A DNA stretch of 64,000 nucleotides from NCBI GenBank assembly GCA_026168455.1, contig CM047427.1, positions 8,860,835 to 8,924,834 on the forward strand. Direction: 5' to 3'. The notes beneath the pieces were generated by a model. It saw only the letters and a list, made by a program, of their open reading frames with translations. It was not told where the DNA came from and searched no databases. Positions 25,721-40,700 of this stretch are shown here, one piece after another. This stretch comes from Theocolax elegans. Lineage: Eukaryota > Arthropoda > Insecta > Hymenoptera > Cerocephalidae. Made by a program: the position numbers and the translations under genes. Each line of letters starts with the position of its first letter. The stretch's first letter is position 1.

Positions 25721-28700
25721 TTTTGAAGAGATCTCCGATCCAGAAAAACATTAATTAAAAGTGTGGAGAACAATCGAAAACAATAAAATTGTTAATTAAG
25801 ATTGAGAATTGAACAACCGAGTGAAAGTACGGGATGACTAATGATTACACGTGAAATAAAGATTTTCAATACCAGCACACGGCGCAGAAAAAAAAAATAA
25901 ATCGTGAAATATCCTTTCGAACCAAGAGTCTCTAGATTTCTTTTTCTCGTGCTTAAAGCATAGGTCGTTAGAATCCAATTTCATTACGAAATGTTCTCTC
26001 CTTGCCTCCCTATCATTCGCTCTTTTCTTTTTTTTTGTTTGCCTCCTCTATGTGTTTTTCTTTTTTTTATATCCTTCGGGTTCACTATTATCGATTTTCT
26101 CGAGGAAAATAAACTGATTAGAAATTCAGGACTCCGCGAATATATACATCTTTACATCCGCGTGCATATTATATATATATAATGTTAAATGTAAAAGCTT
26201 TCGGGCAATGATTAATTCGGAAATTCTGGTGCAAGCGCTTTTGAATTTGTAAATACAAACGTTTTCATTTCTTAATTCATTCCACGCAGACGTTGCTCGT
26301 GAATATTTACAAACACGAAATACATACACACATATATATATATATACGTATAGTGACAATTATTTTTTCAACAAATTGATTTTTATATATAGGTTGTGTC
26401 CCAAAATTTTAATATACGTTGACGTTAGATTAACGGGGAGCAATTTTACGTGCTTCATCATTCATTCTAATACCCTACCATAATATAAGTATATGAATAA
26501 TAAATATGCGCATGCTAAACTGGTAGTATAAGCTAAAGCGACTATTACATAATTTATTTAATCTTTCATTTTTTTTTTGTTCTTACCTATATATATAATA
26601 TTGTTGAAGTTATTTTGCGAGATTAAAATATATAGGGATATTAATTTGTCGGTTGTATTAAAATTCGGATGAAATTAAAAATATCTAAGTCTATACGAAG
26701 GGAAATATGTAGGGATTAAGGTACTTTGAAAACTTGTGTATCAAGATGTTAATCTAGCGATTTCGTAATAATCTGCGCGAGAGATCTCTTCTTTATATAC
26801 ATATACGTTTATTCGTTTAACAACCCGGTGAATACTAATTTCTACTTTATATCACGTTAAATTTATGTGATATTTCATTATTTTAATTACAATATACACA
26901 CACACACACATACACACATATGGCGAAAACGTACTGTATTCAAATTCGTGATAACAGTGTTAATTATTCAGAATAAGCTGATGAACGCAGAGTTTAACGA
27001 AAAAAAAACAATGATTAAACTTATTTTATTTGACCGTGCCGTTGTAATCGCAATCGAATAAACAATTTCAATCTCCAGAATAATTGGTAGAAGAATCGAT
27101 AAAAAACAAACGTGTATCGAAGAAACTGCACGGTGTACATAAAACAAAAAATGTCGATCCTGGGATAAGATCCGGAATTACATTTGTCTTTTTCTAATTA
27201 ACTTTTATTCCCTTAGAAATATTATCGACGATTCTTCAAATTTTTTATCCAAGAAATGTATTTTATTAATACTTATGATTGAATTTTTAAAGATATTGAA
27301 CGACGCGTACCCACAAGTTTATTACAAAATGTATATTGCGAAATTTTGTTATTATCGTCAGCTTATGATTTCCACACGGAAGATCGATAGTGAAAATCAC
27401 TAACGTAATCTTTTGTTTAATTTTTTTTATTAAAAATAAATTTAAATCGTTTATAACTTTACGATTACTTTCACTTGTATTCCAAAATACATCGTTGAAT
27501 AATATATCCGAGTATTTTAGTAAAATCGATGATCCGTAGGTAGTAAGTAGTAATGATCTATATTTGCTCAGACGACTCCGATATATAGGTACGTATATAC
27601 ACATACGTGTGAGACATTCGAGTTAAAAAAAACCTAACGATCCTACTATTTCATCATTTATTTATTTACAAAAAAATAGTATTTTCTTAAAATATTTGTC
27701 TTTTCGGGTGATTTAATACGATAATGCGTATATACAGGTAATTAATTATTACCGCCAATATAATTAACAAGACGGTATTTTGTTCTCTTACGTATAGTCC
27801 AATTACTAAATAATGCAGTATGAATCGTAGTAAATAATTCAGTGGCTTTAAAATGTAATTAGGATTGTAATTAATACTGCTTAATAATTGTAATACTAAA
27901 TTAGTAATTCGACGTATCTTTAGTTACGTAACCCTTTACACATATAAATATATATTCATATACTCTATCGATACAGTTATCAAAAGGAATTGATTTACAC
28001 GCATCGTTTCCACACTTATAAAACAACATTGATATTCTTTTAAAACTTTACGAAACACGCAATAACAAATTTTGGAACTACGCTAATCAACGAATAATCC
28101 ATTTAGGATCTATTACAATCACATCATTCAATAATGTAATGTATCCTACGATCTCTTTAACTCGATTTCTCGTTAGTTAATCCCGCAAATGTACGTTTCA
28201 TTCGTGCACGAGGATTAAACTTGCAATACTCAAGGAAACAAAAACAACTCCGTTAAAAAACTAAAAAAAAAACGCAAATACGTATACACGTGCGTGTGTG
28301 CGCGTGCGTATGTGTGTGTGGTTTTACACTATAGTAGAGACCCGAGCAGTCTCTAACGTTTGCCAAAGTTCCACCGCAGTACTCTAAAGGCGAAGTTACC
28401 TTTGCACCAGAGGGAAAAAAATGACTCGAAGGAAAGAAAGTTTCCTCTCTTTTATATAAAACTGAAAAAACATCTGTTTCTTTACGTTTTATTTTCGGTG
28501 GAGCACGAAGATTTTTCTCTTTTTATATATATATATTTTTATTAACGGGTGACTTTTTTCACACGAAATATATGCACTCGGCTTTATCTTCCTCTTTTTT
28601 TGGCAAGTCTTCGAAATGTAGAGCGGGGCGTGTTTCGGAAGTGTTATGAGTCTCTTCCGTTTCCGTTATTATTTTTTTTTGCAATTCCTGACGATAGTAC

Positions 28701-31106
28701 GTGGAAAATAGTTTTTTTACTCTTTTTGTAGTAGTGTGCGAAAATATGTGTGTCGTATTATCGATATTTTCGTTATTATATCGATATTATTTGATATTAT
28801 GATCCGTCGTTTATTATAATATTTCACAGATATCGCTCTATTCATTGATTTTTATTGAATATTAGTAATAGTTTGGTACGTACGAGTACATACACATTAC
28901 AGCTTATCGATCGCGTAGCCGAAATTAAAAATATTTTATCCAATATTCGAGAAAACTTTCGTAACGTATACGAGATTATTGGGAATAAAAAAATTAATAA
29001 CATTTTTGAAATACTTTTGAAATACTTAATTTTGTAAAACCGTGTAACCCGGAAATATTGCGAGTACCACATATTTTTGAAAGTAGGATGTACACAACGA
29101 GTTTGCGTAAAAAGAAAGAATGAGAGTCGAGTAATTTACCAAGGATATATATTGTAGAGACGAAATTTTATGAATCGAACCATATAAAAACCAAAAAGCA
29201 GGTCTTGTCTATACCGAGAGCTTTTCCATATATATACACCTTGTATATATGTGTATATATGTAACTTCAACAAATACCGTTATCGAATTTCTGCGGTGAA
29301 ATACAACTAGAATTTTGGTAACGCATTATCCAAAGATAACCAAGAGGCTTAACTATGAGCTTTTGACTCTCTACGGACGTATAGAATTTGTTATCGGAGA
29401 TACGGAAAATAGTCGGCCGTGTAAATAAAATCGAAAAATACAACAGGTATATACGTGAAAAAATATTCAATTTAACGAAATATCCGCGCGCTCGATGTAA
29501 GTCGTACGTTTATTCAACAAAATTTGTTCAACAATTACAGTCCCGCGTATATTTGATAAAATAAAGGTAACGTTTTCTCGTATAATTTAATAGCTCAATG
29601 TTTCGCGCGAACTGTTAAAATTTTTAACGAAAAATCCCGTACGAACTTTGCGAAATTTATAAACGAACGCGCGCGAAAAGTTTTATTTCGCGATACGGTC
29701 CGACGTGAGTTTGGTAAAAAATATAATTTTTTAATTGAATTAATGCAACTTTTTAATCAAACGTAATTTCATTTGAACGTGTATATATATATATATATAT
29801 ATATACATACGTATACGCGGTGTTTAATAATTTGCTTGATCTTTACAAATAAACAAATAATCCGAGCACAAAAGACCGTAATTCGTTAAATTTGTAAATA
29901 ATGCGAGTGTGGGTGTGTGTGTGTGTGTGTATAGATGACGTATTTGATTATATTCAATTGAAGACGACTAGACTAATTTGAATTGGTCATTTGGTCATGT
30001 CGAGCTTGCAGTTTGAAATCACAGCTGTTCTAAATATATGGAAATAGAATTTCAAAGTTGTAGAAGCACTTCTACCTCCCTCTCTCTCTTACTCTCAGAA
30101 ATCCTTAAGGAAAATTGTATTCAACGTCGTACAATAACAATGGCATTAATCGTTAGTTAAAACCTTTTAAAGGTACTTTCCAATACAGTGTTAAAAGAAA
30201 ACAACGTAAATTGTAAAAGTTCAACAATACTTATTTATTTTTTAACAACAATTACCTTTTTCATTTGTAACATATTTGCGTAAAATTTCGTAATTAAAGA
30301 AACCTATATTTTGTAATTCTAATTAAATTGTTCGATTGGTCATTCACACACCCTAAATTCGGTTTGAGGAAAAAATTCACTGGGTGCCTCCGCCAAAACT
30401 GAGTCACTATATACATTTCGAAGAGTGAGAAACTTAACTTGAAAAAAGAAAAAAAAGGTTTGATATATTTATGTTTTTAACTTGATATTAGAATTGCACT
30501 CCGTTTCGATACTGATTTGGCTTTTTTAATGTTTCACTCTCGAACAAATTTAAATACCGCAACATACATACGTATGCCATTTAGCTAAAATTTATTAGGA
30601 AAATGTATACACGGGACTAATATTACGTTAATATTATATACGTCAATTCATTAGTTCACCAATAGTTTTCTAAACTTCTGTAATTATCTCCTCAAATGCG
30701 AAATATCCCACTCTAATGCCACACATGCGTTTGTTATATATATACACACACACACATATACACATTCATATAAAGCGAGTGCGCTAATTAATTTAAAACC
30801 TTTATTAAATTAATACTCTCGAGAGATAATATACACATATCGAAATTCTTACGCATCCTTGGTCAACTTTCAATTCTCTTCCCTATATAGACGCAAATGC
30901 ATGTATGATAAGCCCATTAAAACGTATCGAATATGTATACATGTATAGACACACACACACACACACACACGCACCCACATACGTAGCGTAGTTAAGCGAA
31001 ATGACGATACACGTATACATATATAAAGTATACATTTAATTACGGAGTTTAATATTCGATAAAGCATAATCCAGACGGAAAACTTGGCATCAAACTCTGT
31101 ACGTGC

Positions 31107-31141
<35 letters not shown>

Positions 31142-31931
31142 GAGCGGCCTAGAGAATTTTCAACAGGTTCCTACTCGACCTCTAAACTCTCCTTCTTTTC
31201 TCTTTCACATCTTACACGCTCTATCTTTCTCTCTCTATATGTAGGTATATATATATATCTAAGCGATCAGCTTGACTGCACAAACTGAAAACGCAATAAC
31301 ACTAAATCTTTTATTTTCATCGAGATATTTAACGTTCTATATATATGTGTGTGTAACGAGTATGAAATACTATTCATTAGCGCATCCAGTTCGAAATTAA
31401 GGAAATAAAGTATTTTACGAGTACCGCACTTGATACTTGATTTTGATAAAGTAGTATTAATCTATATATAACCGTCTTCTATGTATCATCTGTGTATAGT
31501 ATCGATACATACGACGACTCTTTCTCCTTTTCTCTGTTTCATTTTTTTTTCTTTTATACGACGCCGCGATACAAGGTTTCACTATTTTGTTCGTCTCGAA
31601 CCTTAATAATAACCTTTCTTTTTTTTTTATTATTTTTCTCCATCAAGCATTTCTGCGGGTTTTTTTTACTATTTACGTGATTTTTTAAAAAGAGTGTTGA
31701 ATTTTTACAACTACGATGTGTTATTTACTTAATATTAATGCTTTTCGGAATTTTATCATTAAATTACTTAAAATAGGAATTTTCTTTGCGAGGACGGCGA
31801 AATGACGCATTGTATACAGGAAAAATATAAATGTGGGAGATCGACTAAAATTTAGAAAGTAGCTTCATGAGTCACTACGCAATACTTGCAAAAAATGTTC
31901 TTCTCATATTTTTTGTTGAAATAATTTTTCG
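25721..31931. other. No supported gene; microsatellite-rich
   Basis: AT-rich with many dinucleotide runs: TA near 26334-26346, CA near 26896-26918, TA near 29781-29804, GT near 29908-29931, CA near 30951-30970 and TA at 31108-31137. A mixed pocket lies at about 28360-28700. Open frames are short and cross the simple repeats. Confidence 0.4.
31108..31137. repeat. (TA)n microsatellite
   Basis: TA dinucleotide run of about 15 units, read directly. Confidence 0.95.
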
Positions 31932-32180
31932 GTATAGAGAAAAAAATGTTCTAGTGAAAATGACAATATTGTTTAATAATCGAGATAGAGAGTCTTGACG
32001 AATGGTAAAAATTACTATTTTTATTGGTATAATTTACTAAATATCTATATTAATATTTACTATAAGTCTCGTAAATTGTTCCTATAGCAAAATAATAATT
32101 CGCTATCATTTGTCAAATCCGCAGTCTCTCCGTTACTAAACAACATTATCATTTTTACTACAAATTTTTCCTCCGTGCCC
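31932..32180. mobile_element. MITE with about 75-bp inverted repeats
   Basis: The left arm at about 31932-32008 and the right arm at about 32104-32178 are inverted copies, roughly three quarters identical by eye over 75 bp. Matching blocks include GTxTAxTAA, GAGAxAxTxxxxxTTGAC and GAATG/AAATG. The inverted right terminus reads CACGGAGGAAAAATTTGTAG. No coding frame. A diverged relative lies at 4136-4375. Confidence 0.6.
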
Positions 32181-32392
32181 TTATTCGTTCTGTCTATACA
32201 AGATAAAGAGAATAACACCTCTTTGGTCAGGTATGTCACTTCGAAATCCCAATTATTATTAAACTAAAGTTAAACACAAAACTGAAGATATCCGTCCAAT
32301 ATATCAGAATATAGAAATGGATTATCAAAATAGGAACCAGAGAACGAAATTAATTCCAGGATAGAACACGAAGCGTCAGTCAACGTCGTTGT

Positions 32393-32830
32393 TGCAGAGA
32401 CCGTTGGTCATATCGTGACGTCAGTGTTCCTCGAGTCTTTTAATTATCGTGTGTATAGTAATACCGAGAGTGTCTACGTGTCTACGTGTGTGTGCGTGTA
32501 CGTATATACATAAACGAATTAAGTAATTAGTCGGGAGTGAAAGTAATTACATTTAATTGAATAAATGCGACGTAAGCGTCTACTCGGAGGACAAGGCTAA
32601 CCGTTTCGACCTGCACAACCCGCGGTCCATCTCCTCTCGGTTACCTACGCAGCAGCTGACGACGTCCAATCCGTTCGCCTATTCAACCAGGATTTGGACT
32701 TACGGTGTTTCTCCGTACAGGACACCCGCACCTGACAACATCCGATCTCGTACCTATATATATATGTATATGTATGTACTTCCCATGGGAATTCAGGTGA
32801 AGCGATGCGGATAAATCCTATACGATACTC
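32393..32830 (+). CDS. Possible first exon of an unassigned gene, with CRE site upstream
   Basis: The stretch 32566-32757 reads open on the plus strand with GC-ended codons (for example VYSEDKANRF, then DLHNPRSISSRLP), unlike the surrounding AT-rich frames. About 150 bases upstream is a perfect cAMP-response element, TGACGTCA, at 32416-32423. It overlaps an arthropod-type initiator TCAGTG at 32421-32426, so 32421 onward could be a 5' UTR. The frame stays open through a TATATA tract and reaches a possible donor CAG|GTGAAG at about 32795. I see no good ATG in this frame and no pyrimidine-rich acceptor before it, so start and end are not fixed. No homologous family is recognised. Alternatively it is a chance open frame in a GC island. 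Confidence 0.25.
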
Positions 32831-33590
32831 GTGTAGATAAGACGATGCGCATTTCCAACGTAATTATAGATACATATATACGTAAATTTATTCAAAATGT
32901 GTGTCAACTACACTGGTAGAAATCCAAGGATTTTAATAAAAGTTCGTTTTTTAACAAAAATGACTGATATGTCGGTTATTAATGGCTAGATCGTGGATTT
33001 TGACTAACCTCAAAATATACTCTATTTCTATTAAGGTGTAATTTCTAGTAAGGTGTCATTTTTAATTCTCACTATTGAGATTTTAGTCTTATTTCGATAA
33101 ATCTTTCAAATTGTTTTTTTGTAATATTTTTAAATTGCTATTGTGTATTTAAAATTTTCGAAATTTAATGCCTTTCGAATATCTTATTCATATTTTGAGT
33201 TTTTATGTTTAAATAAATGACAAAATTACTGTTCAACGTTAAATTTGAGTACCCCAAAGTATCTGTCAAATATGTAACCTTAAAATTATTTACACTTTTA
33301 CACCAATTATTTTTAACCGTTTTACATATTTTCAGCCGAAAATAGTAATAAAAAATATTACGCACGTCATTTATTTGTTATATTAGTCTAAGCTAAAAGA
33401 AATTTTCAGTGATGTTGTTATATCTTTCAATCTCCGTGATCAAAGCTCAGTCAAAAATGATTTTGTAAAAAAGAAAATCTTTTTTTCCATTTATATATAA
33501 TTCTCCAGTTCTTATTACACACTCTTCGGTTAATTAAAATTTCCTACAGTTTCCCGTAGAATCACCAAATTTTACCGTAATTTCGCGAAT
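32831..33590. other. No supported gene
   Basis: AT-rich. A weak inverted pair, CACTGGTAGAAAT at about 32911 and ATTTCTAGTAAGGTG at about 33036, may be a short MITE relic. Otherwise nothing is seen. Confidence 0.35.
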
Positions 33591-33599
33591 TTTATAGAG

Positions 33600-34700
33600 C
33601 GAGCCTACACGTACACGCACCGCTCGAAAGTCGTACATTACTTTGAAAGCTCATCCCGTATTAACGCACGCGGTCGGAAATTACGTCGGTAAAAACCACT
33701 AACGGCCCGCGTCACCGATATAAATCACTTTCCCGTAAAACAATAACAAAACCGTAACGTTATCACTCGAAAAAAAGGAGAATAAACGAAAAAAAAAAAG
33801 AAACGAAACAAGGAGTATAATATAATCACTGGAGATTCTCCGGGCGGTATATAGGTATACACAGCGATATGACCAACCTGTTACTTTCTGGCTCGTTGGT
33901 TATTTTACCTTCCGTCGTCGCGGCTTCCACCCCCCGCTTCTTCTTAATCCCCGTAACTCTCGTTCTCTGTGTCAGTACCTCTTGTCACTATATGTATATA
34001 TATCTACATCTGCCCCGCTCCTTCTTTTGACACCGCACTAAAAACTTGCCCGACAATTGTCAATCTATATATATATATACATACATACATAATACACACA
34101 CACACGTAAACGGAGGTACGGAGATGTTGTTACACGTACGTATGTGTATATATATATATATTTATTTATTTATGATTTTTTTTTATACATACGTGTGTGT
34201 AAATTGTAAATGTGTGTATATATATATATATATACAGACGCGTGTAAGTTATTATCGTTTGATTCGAACGCGGAGGCGCCGCGGTTATTGCGAACGGGCG
34301 TGCTGCCCGGCTTGCACTGCCCGGGTCTCCCGTTTTTCCCCCACTTGGACCCCCAGAGCCACCTGACGCTCAGTCTCTCTCCTCTCTCCTCTCTCCCTCT
34401 CCCTCTCTCTCTCTCTCTCTTGCCCCTGCGCGCTCTCCCTCGACTTTCAGCCCTCACTCGATCCTCTTCAACCAACTACCCCCTCCTCCTTCTATTTCTA
34501 CGCTTTCCCCTACCGTATACACACGCTCACGCTCACGCACACGTACCCTCCTAACCCCCCCCCCCACTCACGTATACATAAATGTATACACAAATACACG
34601 CTCAAAGTATACTCGCTCTCTCTCTCTTTCTATCTCTCTCTCTCTCTCCCTTTTGCTTTCATAAACTCCAGCTCGTTTCCGCCTCTCGCTCGGTTTTCTT
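33600..34700. promoter_or_regulatory. GC/CpG island with long GAGA/CT tracts
   Basis: Composition rises sharply at about 34255-34560, with CpG- and C-rich sequence followed by CT-dinucleotide tracts at about 34373-34421 and 34612-34650. An arthropod initiator-like TCAGTCTC sits at 34370-34377. CT/GA tracts are the binding sites of GAGA factor (Trl) and are common at insect promoters. Open frames exist across the tract, but they are composed of Ser/Leu/Pro repeats read from the simple sequence. A promoter is an inference from composition; no downstream gene is visible. Confidence 0.3.
34373..34421. repeat. CT-rich simple repeat (GAGA-type)
   Basis: CT dinucleotides with interspersed CC, read directly; part of the island at 33600-34700. 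Confidence 0.85.
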
Positions 34701-37700
34701 ATGTGTCACTCAAGACATAAATGATACTGCCGAACAACCTACCGTTGTAATTGTTCATGTTACGTCTGTACTATCGCCCACCTACCTCCCTCTCTCTCTT
34801 TCTCTTTCACTTTGCTATGAAAGATTACGCTCGAACATTTTCCTAATAGTCGCAATTATCTTTTTGTACAAATATACGCATTTTTCGATAATATATATGT
34901 TTAACTCGAAATGTAATTATATCGTTATTGTATTTTTAATTTTAAGTTTTGGTATATATATGTATACGTATGTGTTATACGTTAGAGAAGAAAAAATGTA
35001 TATATCGAGTGCGCGCAATTTTTTTTCCTTCGTGGACAAAAAGGAAAAGAAGAATGCATTATTTTGAAGGAAACTCTTTCTCGCGCGTTCTTTCGTGCAT
35101 ATATATATACTTGCTTCGAATATTAACTGCTAATTTTTGAGGATAAAATATTCTTTACGTTAAATTTTTCTTTCTCTTTCTCTCGCGCGCGCGCGTTCGA
35201 GTGAATATAATTGGAATAAAATAATAAATATTTTTCTTTTTACGTAAAAATGTGTATTGCTCTTTTCATATGAACATTTGAATTTTCGCGCATTCAAATA
35301 TTAAATAATCACGGTGGAGCTAATTAAACCAATCTTATTTTTTATAAGAGGATACACCAAATTATTTATATTACAAATATCTATATTATAGATGTATAGG
35401 TGTAACTTGGATCTAAAATAAAGACGAGGATTAATATAATATATCCTGGGCCCGAGAGATAAAATATCGGGGCGTAAAAAGAAAGTTATCGGTATATATT
35501 TCCTGATCTCGACGACTATTTCCAAGTCCGTATCAGTAAGGTAATGTTCGATCGTACGAAATTGATGGTAATCCGGCAAAGTTTCATCCGGTACATAAGC
35601 CGCAAGAGGGAGAGACAAGTCTCGTTCTTCCTGTTACATCGATGATATACCAATGAATCTAACTATCGACCTATATACGTGTATTTCTCTCTTGTTAATA
35701 AACTCATTCTCGCGCACTCGTTATACGTACAAATGTGAGTTAAAACATTATTATACGAAATTTTTATTTTTTAAAATTGTGTATAAAGTTATCTTAATTT
35801 GGCGAATGTTTATGTCAACGAGACTATATCGCAAAATTGGGGAAATATTAAAATTAAACGTTTACATCAAATCAAAGTAATGTTTTAACTAAAGTGACAT
35901 TTGAAGTGTTAAAAACAACACTTTAAATCTGATATGTGAACCTTCGATCATCGAGCTACTTTGGAATCTCTTGCTCTTACAATAGATTAATTTTGTTGTA
36001 TTAAATTTTGGTTATAAGATTTTTTAAGATTTTTTTCTGTTATTGTTGAACGTATTAGAATGTTTTGCGGAAAGGAATGCCGAATAGACTTACACAAATG
36101 CAAAAATTACTGTGCTTCGGAGATGCATTGACTAAAATTCTTATTCGATATAAATAATTATTATTTATTACCGTAAATAATAATATAGCTTAGTATGATA
36201 GATCAAAAGACTTCTAACAAGGAAGGGTTTCACCTTCCAGGTCACGGATTATGTTGCACCTTTTGGAACTGTTGTTTTGTACACAAATATGAAAGAATTC
36301 TTGTGACATTGAATATCATAGACTGTTTGACGAAAATTCTACGCAGCTGATGAAACATTGTCAAAAAGTAGGCTTTAATTTAATTGTTGATAACTTGAAA
36401 GCTATTAGATAGACACTCAAACTCGAATCTGACAAAAAGCTAATATCAAGTAAACACAAAAAATAAGCTCTAATATCTTTTGGTCAGTTTAAATTTAGTA
36501 TATAAATTTTATGGACATTTCAGGTAAAAATTTCATCTAATTCTTATTTCTTCCATAACTTTTGACCAAATACAGATATTTGCTTTTTGCTGAATATTTG
36601 CGCTTCAGTATATGTATCCAATTGTCTCCGAGTTATCAACAATTAAATCGAAACATACTTTTTCACATTCAACTAACAAGGAGACCATCATACGTTTGAG
36701 AAAGAAAATCTTGAATAAATTTCTTCAAATTTTTAATTTGGCTATAACGTTGCTCGATTGTAAAGGATTTAAGTCTATGTTTGATTTATGTCTTGTTAGA
36801 CATAAAATTTATCTTAAGTTGATATAAAACACTTTACATTTTTACGTTGTGTATCCGTCATGTTTTCTCAATATGCGATTAAATTTTAAATGTATGCTTA
36901 GGAACGTGAGGAATTATAATAAAATCGGTTTGACAGTAGTTTTATACAGGCTTTGCCAGACATTTGATTCATTAAAACTTATATACTTTACACAAGACTT
37001 TTTCCCAGACATGTAATATTATTAAATTGAATTTTGTAGAGTTGGTAACCATGAATTGAACTATTTTTCTATTTCGTTAGTTCTTAAATGCAAGTTCAGT
37101 ACAATAAAAAGCTGCATCTTTCTTTACAAACTGTAACCTGAATTCAACATAATGACAGAAACGGCAAAATAGCTTAGCAGTGGTACAAAACAATTCTTCG
37201 AAACTAAAGGTTCAAAATTCTATTAGTTTATATTAATTTCTTTTAATAATTTAAATTTTACATGTCAAACTTGTTGACTTTTCCAAGACTGGATTTGTAG
37301 TCTTATTTTTCTGCACTTTTCCCAGACTAACATCAGAGTAACTTTCTTACTCGGGAATCTTTATAAACTTAATTTTAATATAAAAGAATCTAAAAGTGAT
37401 TCTTACTTGTTGCTCATTATAAAGGGGCTATTTAGTATATGAAATCCTGTACCACCTTCTCATCAAGTCAAATTACAATCATTAACAATTTTTTAAATCA
37501 TTCCAGATTTTACAAAAATTAGTTTTAATTCAAAATTATGAATTAAAACAAATTGTATTTTTGTTTTAACATTTTACTTACTTGTATTATAATCTGCAAT
37601 TACAAATTTCATTTTTTTTTCATCGAATAGAATATAATTTAAATTGGTTCAAAATGATGATTCTTTTAAATTGGTTCAAAATGAGGGTGAATTCGTACAA

Positions 37701-40700
37701 CAATTGCTTGAAATCATATGTAATCATCACATAATGTATAGACTGAATTTAAATTTAATTTGAATTATAAATCACCCATGAGATTTATAAACCATTTTGA
37801 AATCATTTAAGTGCTTTTTTTATCATTGATAAATGTATAATAACATCTATAAATAAACATGTAGATTCTTCTTTCCATTGACACCTGACTTTCGACTTTT
37901 TCCCATATACGATGTACAAGCGAATGGAAATCGACTATGCCGAGCTACTTGTTCTCTACGAATAGAATTTTCATTCGATAGGTGCTCGAGCTTTTAGTCC
38001 TCGAATTCGTTTTTTTAGACTTATCGGTATGCCCTCGATCAAAGTGCTCAATGTCGATGCTTAAAACATTCTGAAACATTTTTCTCGGACGAAAAGTGTA
38101 GTTTTTCAAGGGTATTCGTTAATAATAAATTCTAGGTACATTTTCCACAAAACATCACCATCGTTTATTACATTGTAAAAGTTTAATATTAATCGTCTCG
38201 CCTACTCAACGCATATTATTAATTTCACCGATTTAATTAACAGAATTTTAGCGGTTGTCAAAGTTAAAATCGTCTATTCCAAAGTACAACCAATATTTTT
38301 ATTTAATATTCCGAATCGAGATGAGGAAAAAAAATTAGGAAGAAAAATTCAGCTTGGAAACGTAAAAAGAATTTATAAAAATTTGAAGCTCGGATATTTT
38401 GCAGCGGTAAAACGAGAAGTACATCTCTCGCGTATACCTCTGGATAACGAAAAACTCACGAAGAACTTCCAGCGAGAAGGAAAAGAACTGGAAGAAGGAA
38501 AACACGCAGGTGCACGCGTACAGAATGAAGGATTTCCCTCGATATTTATACGTGTATACGTAGTTTGATATACTCTCTCTCTCTCTCTCTCTCTCCTTTT
38601 TCCTTGCGTTTCTTTAACTTTTCTCCTTATTCACGAACTTCATTATTGAACCGAGATTAGATTTTAACTCGTACACACATTTTCCTTTTGTATCGTTTGG
38701 TCGTCACTTATATATATATATATATATTCTTTCTATGTAGTTGTTTTAACCAGCTGCATGTGCCATTCGGTCTATCGCAATGAGCTTTGATTTCTATCAC
38801 GGAGCTTTCGTATATATATATACATCGAGTGCTTTTCTTTTCCGAGTACGCTTTTACTTTTAATTCTCAAGTTTATTTTCTTATTCCTTTGTCTTTTCGA
38901 TGCCCTTACTACTACTTCACGAAGAATAGACAGATCTTTTATTGATTGAAATTTTATCAGGCTTCTGTAATTCAATATTAACTATATATATACATAGTAT
39001 GCATAGTAGTATGTGTGTAGGTACTGATTATTGTCTCTTTGATAAAGGTAAATACGAAAATTCGTATATAATCTTGTTAATGCTCCCGGTAATGGTTGTT
39101 AAATTGAAAAGGTGTTCAATTAATTGGACTCTCCGAGGTATTGATTTGTGATGAGCATTACTTTACTCATATTTTCAATGATAGGTCAATTTACTTTTAA
39201 TTCGCATTCGACTAACGATACGTAGGTATGTCAAGTTATATCCTATATTATTTCTTATAGTTATTATTTTTTGTTTTTATTTTTTTAAGAGAAAATTGGA
39301 TCCACATTACAGGGATGTATCTTTAAATATTCGAAAATCTTATTGGAAATATTCGATTAAAATTTAAAAAGTATACAGGGTATAAGTTTAGAGCAATGTT
39401 TTTTTTATAATAAATGAAAGTATAAATAATGTATTGATATAATAATTTTCAGTTGATATGGAAGTACTTTTAGTAATTATATTTAATATTTATATTTTAA
39501 GGCTCGAGTAATTCCAGATCGGGACTGTTATTTTTTTTTATTGAAATTTCTAATTGCTTCGTAACATTTTTGAATGTGTTATAATTGAATATATAAAAAA
39601 GTTTCACGATAACAGATGCCGGATTGCTATACTTCGAAGATAACGATCAACCTCTTACATTTAAAAGTAATATTTTAATTACTATACTTAAAAAATTAAT
39701 GTACATTGCTTAGCACCAATATAAAAACGAAACAAATAAGTTTTTTTAGGAATATCTATCCCTTTTTTGTGTAAATGGACAGAGCAAAACAAGTATCTTA
39801 TTACATTTATTTAACGAAATTAATAATTTAAAAACATCTAAATAAAAAGGTACTAGATTATTAAATAATCATCTTCAAAAATGTTTATTCGAAAATCCAC
39901 ACATTCCGGTGTAAAAGTTTTTAAAAGCGTGGTTGAAAATTTGAAACTTTGACAAGTGATAAAACATTCAATTATCCAGTGTCTCTGTATTTGGATTTTT
40001 GATGTAATAGCAGATTTTTATTAAAGAAAAAAGTACAAATAATCATGTATTGCTCGGTCGATAACAATCAAGTACATACTATAACCTTTTAATGATGTAT
40101 AATAAATGATAAAATCATCTTAGCAATGTGTCTTACAGATTTTAGTATAAGAAATGATAAATATAATAATCTATAAATAAACACATTTATTAATTGCAGA
40201 CATCATTTACTTAATCATTCTAAAAAAAAGAAAAAAAACGAATAATATCCGAAGTTTTTGCCCTTCAAACTTTGTATTAAACTGCAAGACGCAATTCTAC
40301 AGTGAATAACACAAAACGTGACGATATTCTTGTATTTTCTATATCTCTTGTCAAATATTGAAAAATTTTATAACTTGCGACGTTAGCAAAAATTCGGATA
40401 AAAATAAATTCCGCCTCCCGGTGGAAACACCAAAAAAATATTTTTAAAAGTAAAGAAACCCTTGCATGGCCGAGTCTCTCAGAGGAAATCCCGGTGAATT
40501 AAAAACAGACGGGATTCTATTAAAATCACCACAATATTTATACGCAATATTATTTCCTCGATTGATTTTATTATTTCATAGCAGAGCGGATTCCTCTGCG
40601 GTATCCACTGTCACCACTAACACGCGAGACAGACTTAGAAAAATTCTTTTTTAGTTATTCAAATCGATTTCGCGAGACCCAACGATATATCACCATTTAA

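Noticed and set aside
34582..35067. 161-codon open frame on the plus strand
   Set aside because: Much of it is Ser-Leu repeats from a CT tract, then AT-rich sequence; not protein-like.
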